DNA of 53,567 nucleotides from Alphaproteobacteria bacterium (lineage in GTDB: Bacteria; Pseudomonadota; Alphaproteobacteria; SHVW01): the NCBI GenBank assembly GCA_016869645.1, contig VGDO01000014.1, forward strand, positions 1 through 53,567, given 5' to 3'. This document shows positions 1 to 7,350 of the stretch, one piece after another (position 1 is the first letter of the stretch; each line of letters opens with the position of its first letter). The notes beneath the pieces are model-generated. The model did no database searches. It saw nothing but the letters and a program-made list of their open reading frames with translations, and was not told where the DNA came from. Both the position numbers and the translations under genes were made by a program.

Positions 1-885
1 CGGCCTGGGGATCACGCGGTCGAGCAGGAAGCGCTGATCGGCGCGGTAGATGACCAGCACGATCGGCCGCTCGTAGACGGGGTTGCCCGTGCGCGGGCTG
101 AGATGAGCGCGCCAGTTCTCGCCGAGGAAGCCGGCGAGATCGGTGATCTGCTCCTCGAATTCGTGGGAGGTCGCCCCGGTCAGCACGCATTCATGCCAGA
201 CGAGCGTCGTCGCCGCCGCGATCGAGCCCGGCGCCAGCCATGGCGCCTCGGCGTAGTTGAGATTGGTCATGACCAGCACGGTCGCGGGATGCTCGTAGAA
301 GCGATCCGGCATCTTCTCGAGCGCCAAGCGCACATCCTCGAGGCTGATCTCCTTGCCGACGATGTAGAACGGCATGGTCGGAAATCGGTTGTGCATGGCG
401 CGCATGACGCGCGACAGCACGGAGCCGTCGCCAACGCCGGCGTCGAACATCCGCACGGCGGGCGGGCGCGGGTGGATATGCGCCAACTCCATGGCGACGC
501 GCTCGGCGACCACTTGCTTCTCCGAGCAGGTGTGGACGAAGAGCAGATATTTCTGGCGGTTGTCGAAGAAGCGGAAGCTGCGGTCGTCGGTCGCGCCTTG
601 CGCGGGACGAAGTTCCGGGCCGGCAATGCGCGCCGGCATCGCTCCGGTGGCGCCGTTGCGGGGACGTCGCAGCACCGAATGCTCAGGCGGCTGGGCCGGC
701 GTGGGATGACTGCTCATGTAGGTCTGCAGGCGCTCGAGCGTGCGCAGCTTGATGCGTCCGCCGTCGCGCAGCCGCCCGACCAGCTTGCCGTCATTGGCAG
801 CGAGCCGCCCGAAAGTGGATTCCGCCAGGCGCGCGCGCCGGCAGTAGTCGCTGATCGTGTCGAGCAGTTCCTGGGAGCTCATCAT
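1..885 (-). CDS. HTH-like/SAM methyltransferase-like protein, partial
   Basis: The reading frame is open from an ATG ATG pair at 885 through the left edge, giving 295 residues with the C-terminus missing. Residues about 5-50 (LLDTISDYCRR, FGRLAANDGKLVGRLRDGGR, TLERLQTYM) look like the short HTH segment found at the N-terminus of some alphaproteobacterial proteins. About residue 145 comes MFDAGVGDGSVL, a good match to motif I (SAM-binding glycine loop) of class I methyltransferases. The substrate is unknown. No strong ribosome site precedes the start, so a nearby start is possible. It is divergent from the HtrA-like gene at 1117, with a short dyad at 932-952 between them. The methyltransferase fold is fairly secure; the DNA-binding role is inferred. 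Confidence 0.7.
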   Translation of the reverse strand, partial: MMSSQELLDTISDYCRRARLAESTFGRLAANDGKLVGRLRDGGRIKLRTLERLQTYMSSHPTPAQPPEHSVLRRPRNGATGAMPARIAGPELRPAQGATDDRSFRFFDNRQKYLLFVHTCSEKQVVAERVAMELAHIHPRPPAVRMFDAGVGDGSVLSRVMRAMHNRFPTMPFYIVGKEISLEDVRLALEKMPDRFYEHPATVLVMTNLNYAEAPWLAPGSIAAATTLVWHECVLTGATSHEFEEQITDLAGFLGENWRAHLSPRTGNPVYERPIVLVIYRADQRFLLDRVIPRP

Positions 886-931
886 CAAGGCGATTGGAGC
901 CGAGCGTGAGCGGCGCGGTCAACCATATTTC

Positions 932-952
932 GTCCCACGAAATAAGTGGGAC
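932..952. promoter_or_regulatory. Perfect 7-bp dyad between divergent genes
   Basis: GTCCCAC (932-938) and GTGGGAC (946-952) flank an AT-rich 7-base centre, in an otherwise GC-rich stretch about 47 bases upstream of the methyltransferase start. It could be an operator or a 5'-leader hairpin. No regulator is encoded next to it, so the function is open. Confidence 0.35.
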
Positions 953-1116
953 TTGAATGGGATATCGATGGGAGGCGGCCCGGCCCTCGGTGTTGGAAAG
1001 GCCCTCCCAGGCGGTGGCTGTGCGGCGCGCAAATCGTGTAGGATCAGGGGTATGGCGGCGGCGCCGGTTCGAACGATCGGCCCGCAACGGACCGTCTGTG
1101 GAAGCGTAGCGCCCGC

Positions 1117-2091
1117 ATGGACAGCACCGGCGACTGGGAAATTCCGGCCCACATGCAGCCCCGGCAGGAGGAGGCCGGCTTCGACTTGGAGGCCGCCCTG
1201 TCGTCGGTTGTTCTCGTGCGGGCGGAGGTGCCCGACGACGCCTTCACCGCAAGCGCGCTCGGTACCGAGCGACTGGGCAGTGGGGTGGTGGTCGAGCGCG
1301 ACGGCATCGTGCTGACCATCGGCTATCTCATCACCGAGGCGCAGACGATCTGGCTCACGACCGGTGACGGCCGCGTCGTCGCCGGCCACGCGCTCGCCTA
1401 CGACCAGCACACCGGCTTCGGTCTGGTTCAGGCGCTCGGCCGCCCGGGGGTGCCGCCGCTGCCGCGCGGCTCCGCCGATCGTTGCAGCGTCGGCAGTTCG
1501 GTCGTGCTGGCGAGCCAGGGCGGCCGGCGTCACGCGCTCTCGACCCGCGTCGTCGCCAAGCGCGAATTCGCCGGCTATTGGGAGTATCTGCTCGACGAGG
1601 CGATCTTCACCGTGCCGGCCCACCCGCATTGGAGTGGCGGCGCCGTGATCGGTCACGACGGGCGGTTGATCGGCATCGGCTCGCTCTTGGTGCAGGAGAA
1701 GATCGGGGGCAAGGAGGTCGCGGGCAACATGGCCGTGCCGATCGATCTGCTGGAGCCCATTCTGGGCGACCTGCTGACGCGCGGCCAAGCCAACCGCCCG
1801 GCGCGACCCTGGCTCGGCGTCTACGCGACCGAGGCGAGCGGTCACATCATCGCGGCCGGCGTGGCCCCCGGAGGCCCTGCTGACCGCGCCGGCATCGAGC
1901 GCGGCGACATCATTCTCGAGATCGCGGGCGAGCCGGTCAGCCACCTCGCCGATCTTTACCGTGCGTTGTGGGCTTTGGGCGGCCCCAAGGTCGAAGTGCC
2001 GCTATCGCTGGCGCGCGGCCGCAAGATTTGGAGCGCGGCCGTTCAGGCCGGAGATCGCAACAGCTTCCTGAAGAAGCCTGGCTTGCATTAG
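1117..2091 (+). CDS. HtrA/DegP-like PDZ protein with degenerate catalytic triad
   Basis: 324 residues: a chymotrypsin-fold domain (about 25-220) followed by one PDZ domain (about 225-320, with ARPWLGVYA, GPADRAGIERGDIILEIAGEPV). This is the S1C protease layout. The expected catalytic histidine of the TNxH segment is replaced (VLTIGYLITEA, Tyr at the His position). The Asp of the DPxxD segment is also replaced (YDQHTGFGLVQ, Gly). The serine segment keeps HWSGGAV. The protein is therefore probably not an active serine protease and may act as a binding or scaffold protein. No signal peptide is obvious, which is unusual for HtrA. The start is the ATG at 1117; an internal ATG at 1153 is the alternative. 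Confidence 0.8.
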   Translation: MDSTGDWEIPAHMQPRQEEAGFDLEAALSSVVLVRAEVPDDAFTASALGTERLGSGVVVERDGIVLTIGYLITEAQTIWLTTGDGRVVAGHALAYDQHTGFGLVQALGRPGVPPLPRGSADRCSVGSSVVLASQGGRRHALSTRVVAKREFAGYWEYLLDEAIFTVPAHPHWSGGAVIGHDGRLIGIGSLLVQEKIGGKEVAGNMAVPIDLLEPILGDLLTRGQANRPARPWLGVYATEASGHIIAAGVAPGGPADRAGIERGDIILEIAGEPVSHLADLYRALWALGGPKVEVPLSLARGRKIWSAAVQAGDRNSFLKKPGLH

Positions 2092-2111
2092 TCGAGACTC
2101 GGGACCCGTTC

Positions 2112-2936
2112 TCAAGCGACGAGCGCGCCGGATTGTCCTGATGGGGGCTCGGTCGGCCAGCCAAGCCGATCCGAGAGCGCGCGCGCCAGCGCGATGAGCG
2201 GCGTGCGTACCTCGCGCAGCTTCTGGCGCGTCATGCGCGCCTTCGGTCCCACGACGCACAGCGATCCCAGGACCTGGCCGGTGTAGCCATAGATCGGCGC
2301 CGCCACGCAGCGGATGCCCTCGAGGTGCTCCTCGTCGTCGATCGCATGCCCGGTCGAGCGGATGCGCCGCAGCTCGGCCTCGAAGGCCAAGCGCGTCGTG
2401 ATGGTGCGCGGCGTGTAGCGCTCGAACCGGGTGCGAGCCAGGATGCTGGCGATTTCGGCCAGAGGCAGGTGGGCTATGATCGCCTTGCCGACGGCCGTGG
2501 CGTGTAACGGCCGGTCGGTGCCGATGTCCTGGACAACGCGAACCGGCCCCTCCGGATCGCGCTTGGCGACGATGCGCACCCGACCGTCTCGGAAGATCGC
2601 GACGCTTGATCCCTCGCCGGTCTCGGCGGTCAGCTTGGTGACGAACGGTCCTGCGATCTCGCCGAGCTGTTCCGGCGTCCAGGTGCGTCCGGTCAGGTGG
2701 AACAGGCGCGCGGAAAGCTCGTAGCCGCGCGACTGCGGATCCTGGCGCAGATAGCCCAGTCCCACCAGCGCCTGGAGCAGATGGTGGGTCGTGCTGCGGT
2801 GCAGGCCGGTGTGCCGGGCCGTGTCGGCGAGGCTGGTGAAGCCGCCATTTGCAGCGACCGTCTCGAGGATGCGCAGGCCGCGCTCGAGCGACTGGTGCGT
2901 GGCACGGGCGTCACCCGCGGCTGCCTTTTTCAGCAT
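2112..2936 (-). CDS. IclR-family transcriptional regulator
   Basis: 274 residues. The N-terminal winged HTH (about 14-75, with SLERGLRILETVA and HTGLHRSTTHHLLQAL) is followed by the IclR effector-binding domain (about 90-260, with DRPLHATAVGKAIIAHLP and CVAAPIYGYTGQVLGSLCV). Such proteins usually control the adjacent divergent catabolic or transport operon in response to a small organic effector. Here that target is probably the ABC importer starting at 3308. This makes a Fur-type iron response less likely for that importer. The start at 2936 is the only good methionine upstream of the HTH. Confidence 0.93.
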   Translation of the reverse strand: MLKKAAAGDARATHQSLERGLRILETVAANGGFTSLADTARHTGLHRSTTHHLLQALVGLGYLRQDPQSRGYELSARLFHLTGRTWTPEQLGEIAGPFVTKLTAETGEGSSVAIFRDGRVRIVAKRDPEGPVRVVQDIGTDRPLHATAVGKAIIAHLPLAEIASILARTRFERYTPRTITTRLAFEAELRRIRSTGHAIDDEEHLEGIRCVAAPIYGYTGQVLGSLCVVGPKARMTRQKLREVRTPLIALARALSDRLGWPTEPPSGQSGALVA

Positions 2937-3307
2937 ATGAGATTACTTTGATTTTGATGTTTCACAATTCAGACTATGTCGGCCAGCGCATGTGTCAAGC
3001 CGAAGCTCCGCCGTCCGGCGCCGTGACGGGCGCGATGGAAGTGACACGACGGCGGCGCCCGGTCCGACCTACGCCGTCCAGGTCTCCCCGGGCGGACCGG
3101 GCACCGATTGCGAGCGTTACAGGCGATTGACGAACCGGCATGCGCTGCGTGGCTGGCGATTACCTGTTTCGATGCGTTCCCCTGAGGGATCTCTGACTGC
3201 GGCGCGTCACGGGATTGCTCGACTGATCGGCGGGGGATGCTTTAACCTCCCCACAAGACGGCGCGGGTTGGCGGGAATCGCGGCGTCACGCCAGGGGAGG
3301 AATAGTC
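2937..3307. promoter_or_regulatory. Divergent regulatory region between IclR gene and ABC operon
   Basis: This 371-base stretch has no supported gene. The part next to the IclR start (about 2937-2985) is clearly more AT-rich than its surroundings and is the likeliest promoter/operator zone. A strong ribosome site (GGGGAGGAA, about 3293-3301) precedes the ATG at 3308. A frame opening at 2992 runs through the region but overlaps the solute-binding protein gene out of frame and is not credible. Confidence 0.5.
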
Positions 3308-4345
3308 ATGAGCCATCATCGCTGGTCCCGGGTCCGTCATGTCTTGGCCGGCGCCGTCATTGCGCTAGTGGCCGGACCTGCGCTGGGTCAGGGTTTTACG
3401 CCGGATCCCGTCGACCAGGCCGCCGCCAAGCGCGAGGGCAAGGTCGTCTGGTATACCTCCACGCCGATCGAGGCGGCGCAGAAGATCGCGCGTCTGTTCC
3501 AGGAGGAAACCGGCATCAATGTCGAGCTGTTCCGCTCGGGCGGATCGGCCGTGCTGCGCCGCTTCACCCAGGAGATCGACGCCGGCCGGGTCGCGGTCGA
3601 CGTGCTGACCACGTCGGACCCGGCGGCTTCGGCGCTGCTCGCCAAGCGCGGCATTTTCGTGCCGTTCAAGCCGCGCAACTTCGACAAGATCCCCGACGAA
3701 GGCAAAGACAAGGATGGCCATTACGTCGCCCAGCGCCTCAACATGCTCGCCATGTTCGCGCGCGAGGACAAGGTGTCGGCGGCCGAGATGCCCAAGGCGT
3801 GGACCGACCTGACCGACCGCAAGTACAAGGGCAAGATGGTCATGCCGGACCCGTCTTTTACCGCGCTGCAGCTCATGGTCGTCGGCACGCTGTCGAAGAA
3901 GTATGGCTGGGACTTCTACGAGAAGCTGCGCACCAACGACACCATGATCGTGCAGGGGCATCAGCAGGTCTCCGACATGCTCAAGCGCGGCGAGCGCGTG
4001 ATCGCGGCCGAAGGCCTCGACTCCTATGCCTATGACGATCGCAAGGCCGGCCACAAGATCGCGACGATCTACCCGAGCGACGGCACCTTCGCCGTGCCGT
4101 CGCCGACCGCCGTCATCAAGGGTGGGCCGCACCCGAATGCCGCCAAGGCCTTCGCCGAGTTCATGATCGGCGACAAGGTGCAGACCATGTTCCCCGAGGA
4201 CGGCCACTATGCCGCGCGGGTCGACATGAAGCCGCCCGAGGGCAACCCGGCGCTCGCTTCGCTCAAGCTGATGCCCGTCGACTACGATTTCATCGAACGC
4301 GAGACGAGGCGAATCAAGGACCGCTTCAACGAGATCTTTCAGTAG
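3308..4345 (+). CDS. ABC transporter periplasmic substrate-binding protein (FbpA/AfuA-like family)
   Basis: 345 residues with a cleavable signal peptide (about 1-27, HVLAGAVIALVAGPALGQG). The mature part opens with GKVVWYTSTPIEAAQKIARLF and LFRSGGSAVLRRF, typical of the family-1 binding proteins that include ferric-iron and phosphonate or phosphosugar receptors. A DSYAYDD segment lies roughly where FbpA has its iron tyrosines, but equivalence cannot be shown here. It heads an operon with a fused permease and an ATPase. Location beside an IclR regulator and before a hydrolase favours an organic acid ligand over iron, as an inference. Start chosen for its strong ribosome site. Confidence 0.88.
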   Translation: MSHHRWSRVRHVLAGAVIALVAGPALGQGFTPDPVDQAAAKREGKVVWYTSTPIEAAQKIARLFQEETGINVELFRSGGSAVLRRFTQEIDAGRVAVDVLTTSDPAASALLAKRGIFVPFKPRNFDKIPDEGKDKDGHYVAQRLNMLAMFAREDKVSAAEMPKAWTDLTDRKYKGKMVMPDPSFTALQLMVVGTLSKKYGWDFYEKLRTNDTMIVQGHQQVSDMLKRGERVIAAEGLDSYAYDDRKAGHKIATIYPSDGTFAVPSPTAVIKGGPHPNAAKAFAEFMIGDKVQTMFPEDGHYAARVDMKPPEGNPALASLKLMPVDYDFIERETRRIKDRFNEIFQ

Positions 4346-4376
4346 TCCGTCGATCGTTGATACGCGGGCCAAATAC

Positions 4377-4461
4377 ACCCCCACCCCGACCCTCCCCCGT
4401 CAAGGGGGAGGGTGAAATCAGAAAGAATTCCCTCCCCCCTTTGTGGGGGAGGGTAGGGTGG
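4377..4461. repeat. REP/BIME-like paired GC-rich palindromes
   Basis: Two hairpins stand back to back: ACCCTCCCCC (4389-4398) pairs with GGGGGAGGGT (4404-4413), and CCCTCCCCC (4430-4438) pairs with GGGGGAGGG (4445-4453). Outer C-rich and G-rich arms (about 4377-4387 and 4454-4467) can pair further. It lies between the binding-protein and permease genes, where it could stabilise the upstream message and give the receptor a higher expression level. A related element occurs at 32136-32242. Confidence 0.8.
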
Positions 4462-4496
4462 GGGGTGATGCCGTTGAACACCTGTCGGGGAAGCTA

Positions 4497-6209
4497 GTGC
4501 ACGAAACTGCCGCACAGGAAACTCGGCGTGCGCCTCGATCCTCCCTCCGCCTCGAGCACATCGTCATGGCTGGGGCAGCGGCGGCACTCGTCGTGCTGGT
4601 CGTGCTGCCGCTTGCCTCGCTCTTCGTCTCCAGCGTGCGCGGCGAGGGCGGCTTCTCGTTCGAGCATTTCCAGCGCGTCGCGGAGCGGCGGCTCTACTAT
4701 CAGGCGCTGATCAATTCGTTGGTGCTGGGCGCGTGGACGGGTCTGTTCAGCCTGCTGATCGGCCTACCGCTCGCCTGGGCGGTCGCGCGCACGAACACCC
4801 CCGGCCAGGGCTTCCTCAAGCTGACTGCAAGCCTGTCCTATCTGACGCCGCCCTTCCTGACCGCCATCGCCTATGTCGATCTGTTCGGGCCGAACTCCGG
4901 CCTGCTCAACAAGTTCGTGCGCGACACGCTCGACCTGCCGTTCCTGGTCTTCAACATCTTCAGCATGTCGGGACTGGTGTTGGTCACCGTGCTGCACACC
5001 TTTCCCTTCGTCTATCTGCTGGCGGTCAGCGCCCTCGAATCGGTCGACGCATCCTACGAGGAATCGGCGCAGATCCTCGGTGCCGGCACCTGGCGCACCG
5101 CGCTGCAGATCACGGCGCCGCTGGTGGCGCCGGCCGTGCTGTCGGGCACGCTGCTCGCCTTCGTCAATGCCATCGCGCTCTTCGGCTCCCAGGCGATCAT
5201 CGGCATTCCCGGCCGCATCTACACGTTGCCGACCCGCATCTATGCCCTGTTCGATTACCCGCCGCAGCACGGTCTCGCGGCGGCGCTGTCGCTCGTCTTC
5301 GTCGCCATCACGGTGCTCGCCCTTGTGCTCCAGCGCGCCTATCTTGCCCGGCGCTCCTACGTCATTTTGGGCGGCAAGGGCAGCCGGCCGCAGCGCATCG
5401 ATCTCGGACGCTGGCGCTGGGCCGTGTTCGGCTTCGGCGTTCTGGTCTTCATCGTCGCGATCGCGGCACCCTACTTCGCGCTGATCACGACGTCGCTCGT
5501 CAAATCGGTCGGCCTGTCGTTCTTCGACAATTTCACGCTGGTGCATTATCGCTTCGTGCTGTTCGAGTATGACGTGACGCAGCGCGCCATCGTCAATTCG
5601 CTGCTCCTGGCGTCGGTGGCTGCGACACTCGCGGTTCTGATTGGCGGCATCATCGGTTGGATCGACCTGCGCACGACGGCCTGGGGACGCAAGCTGCTGG
5701 ACTATATCTCGCTGGTGCCTCTGGGGTTGCCCGGCATCGTCATGGCCGTGGCGCTGATCCAGTTCTGGCTCGCCACGCCGTTTCCGCTCTATGGCACGCT
5801 GCTGATCCTGCTGCTCGCCTATGTGGCGCGCTACATCCCGCTCGGCGTGCGGGCAGCCAATGCCGCGCTGCGCCAGGTCGACGGCTCGCTCGAGGAGAGC
5901 GCGCGCATTCTCGGCGCCTCGTGGGGGATGACCGTGAGGCGCATCACCTTTCCGCTCATTCGATCCGGACTTCTGGCCGGCTGGGTGCTGGTCTTCGTGC
6001 CGGCGATCCAGGAGCTGAGTGCGTCCATCCTGCTGTTCAGCTCGAGCTCGATCACGGTCGCGGTCGCCGTCTATAACCTCTATGAGACCGGCTATGTCGA
6101 GCCGGTCGCCGCGTTGGCGATCATCAACATGATCATCATCGCGCTGGCGGTCTGGTTCGCGGACGCCTTCGGCCGTGCCGCCGGACCGCGACCTTCGACC
6201 ATGCAATAG
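4497..6209 (+). CDS. ABC transporter permease, fused double-domain (FbpB-like)
   Basis: About 570 residues with two tandem binding-protein-dependent transport domains and roughly 12 membrane helices. Each half has an EAA loop that contacts the ATPase: EESAQILGAGTWRTALQI in the first and EESARILGASWGMTVRRI in the second. This is the FbpB/ThiP type, in which one polypeptide forms the whole channel. The frame is open further upstream to a GTG at 4443, but that lies inside the repeat. The GTG at 4497 has a GGGGAAG site a few bases before it and is preferred; the ATG at 4566 is another option. The ATPase starts 8 bases after the stop. Confidence 0.9.
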   Translation: MHETAAQETRRAPRSSLRLEHIVMAGAAAALVVLVVLPLASLFVSSVRGEGGFSFEHFQRVAERRLYYQALINSLVLGAWTGLFSLLIGLPLAWAVARTNTPGQGFLKLTASLSYLTPPFLTAIAYVDLFGPNSGLLNKFVRDTLDLPFLVFNIFSMSGLVLVTVLHTFPFVYLLAVSALESVDASYEESAQILGAGTWRTALQITAPLVAPAVLSGTLLAFVNAIALFGSQAIIGIPGRIYTLPTRIYALFDYPPQHGLAAALSLVFVAITVLALVLQRAYLARRSYVILGGKGSRPQRIDLGRWRWAVFGFGVLVFIVAIAAPYFALITTSLVKSVGLSFFDNFTLVHYRFVLFEYDVTQRAIVNSLLLASVAATLAVLIGGIIGWIDLRTTAWGRKLLDYISLVPLGLPGIVMAVALIQFWLATPFPLYGTLLILLLAYVARYIPLGVRAANAALRQVDGSLEESARILGASWGMTVRRITFPLIRSGLLAGWVLVFVPAIQELSASILLFSSSSITVAVAVYNLYETGYVEPVAALAIINMIIIALAVWFADAFGRAAGPRPSTMQ

Positions 6210-6217
6210 CTCCAACG

Positions 6218-7324
6218 ATGGCGCGCATCCAGATCAAGGGGCTGACCAAGCGCTATGTCGAAGGCGCCATGGCCGCCATCCACGACCTCAACCTGGAGAT
6301 TGCGGACAATCGTTTCGTCACCCTGCTGGGGCCGAGCGGTTGCGGCAAGACCACGACGCTGCGCCTGATCGCGGGCTTCGTCACGCCCGATGCCGGCACG
6401 ATTGCCGTCGACGGCGTCGTGTTGTCCTCGGCTGATGCCGTCGTGCCGCCGGAGCGGCGCGGCATGGGCATGGTGTTCCAGAACTATGCGGTCTGGCCGC
6501 ACAAGACCGTGTTCGAAAACATCGCGTTCGGTCTGGAGGCGCGCCGCACGCCGTCGAGCGAAATCGCAGGACGCGTTGCGCGCATGCTCGAGCTGGTCGG
6601 GCTTGCCGGCTTCGAACGGCGCCTGCCGAGCGAGCTCAGCGGTGGACAGCAGCAGCGCGTGGCGCTTGCGCGCAGCCTGGTCGTCGAGCCGGGCATCCTG
6701 CTGCTCGACGAGCCGCTCTCCAATCTCGATGCCAAGCTGCGCGAGCGCATGCGCAGCGAGCTCAAGGAGCTGCAGCGCCGCACAGGCGTCACTTTCGTCT
6801 ATGTCACTCATGACCAGGCCGAAGCGCTGGCTCTGTCCGACGAGATCGCCGTGATCGAGGGCGGGGTGCTCCAGCAATTCGGTCCGCCCCGCCAGGTCTA
6901 TGCCCGGCCGGCCAACCGCGGCGTTGCCGATTTCATGGGTCAGATCAATTTTCTGCCAACGCGGATCCTCGCCGTATCGGGCGAGACGGCGCGGGTCGTC
7001 GTCGATGGCGGCTTGGAATTGGCGGTGCACCTGCCCGCGGGCGCGCCTGCGGAATTGGCAACCGGTTCCGAAGTCGATCTCGCCGTTCGGCCGGAGAACG
7101 TGCGTCTGGCGGAATCGGGTCCGCACGAGCGCCCTGGGGCGCTCACGGGCCGCATCGCCGATGTCACCTTCCTCGGCAACGCCAATGAGTATGTCGCCAC
7201 CGTCGCCGGGGGCACGCGCTTGCGTGTCCAGACCCATCCGAGCCAGCAATTTGCCGTCGGCGATTCGGTCACGGTAGAGTTCGATCCGACGGAATGCACG
7301 ATCTTCAAACCGGCGGGCCGATAG
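6218..7324 (+). CDS. ABC transporter ATP-binding protein (FbpC/PotA type)
   Basis: 368 residues with a complete nucleotide-binding domain: Walker A GPSGCGKTT (about 39-47), Q-loop FQNYAVWPHKT, signature [15 protein letters not shown], Walker B ILLLDEPLSNLD and switch THDQ. A C-terminal TOBE-type domain (about 240-365, with FLPTRILAV, VDLAVRPENVRLAE, LGNANEYVATV) is usual in the spermidine, iron and sugar importers. It is the motor of the importer encoded at 3308-6209, and the gene follows the permease stop by 8 bases, so the three are co-transcribed. Confidence 0.95.
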   Translation: MARIQIKGLTKRYVEGAMAAIHDLNLEIADNRFVTLLGPSGCGKTTTLRLIAGFVTPDAGTIAVDGVVLSSADAVVPPERRGMGMVFQNYAVWPHKTVFENIAFGLEARRTPSSEIAGRVARMLELVGLAGFERRLPSELSGGQQQRVALARSLVVEPGILLLDEPLSNLDAKLRERMRSELKELQRRTGVTFVYVTHDQAEALALSDEIAVIEGGVLQQFGPPRQVYARPANRGVADFMGQINFLPTRILAVSGETARVVVDGGLELAVHLPAGAPAELATGSEVDLAVRPENVRLAESGPHERPGALTGRIADVTFLGNANEYVATVAGGTRLRVQTHPSQQFAVGDSVTVEFDPTECTIFKPAGR

Positions 7325-7350
7325 GCCTCTAACCGGCAGGAGGAGGATTC

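Noticed and set aside
103..909. Plus-strand frame opposite the methyltransferase gene
   Set aside because: No recognisable domain, and the minus strand gives a SAM-binding motif in a continuous frame reaching the edge.
3308..4345. Naming the receptor as ferric-iron-specific FbpA
   Set aside because: Only a tyrosine-containing segment at a similar place is visible, and the IclR/hydrolase context argues for an organic ligand.
4764..6215. Long minus-strand frame of 483 codons opposite the ABC permease
   Set aside because: Antisense to a permease with clear EAA loops; composition Arg/Gln/Asp-rich with no start signal.
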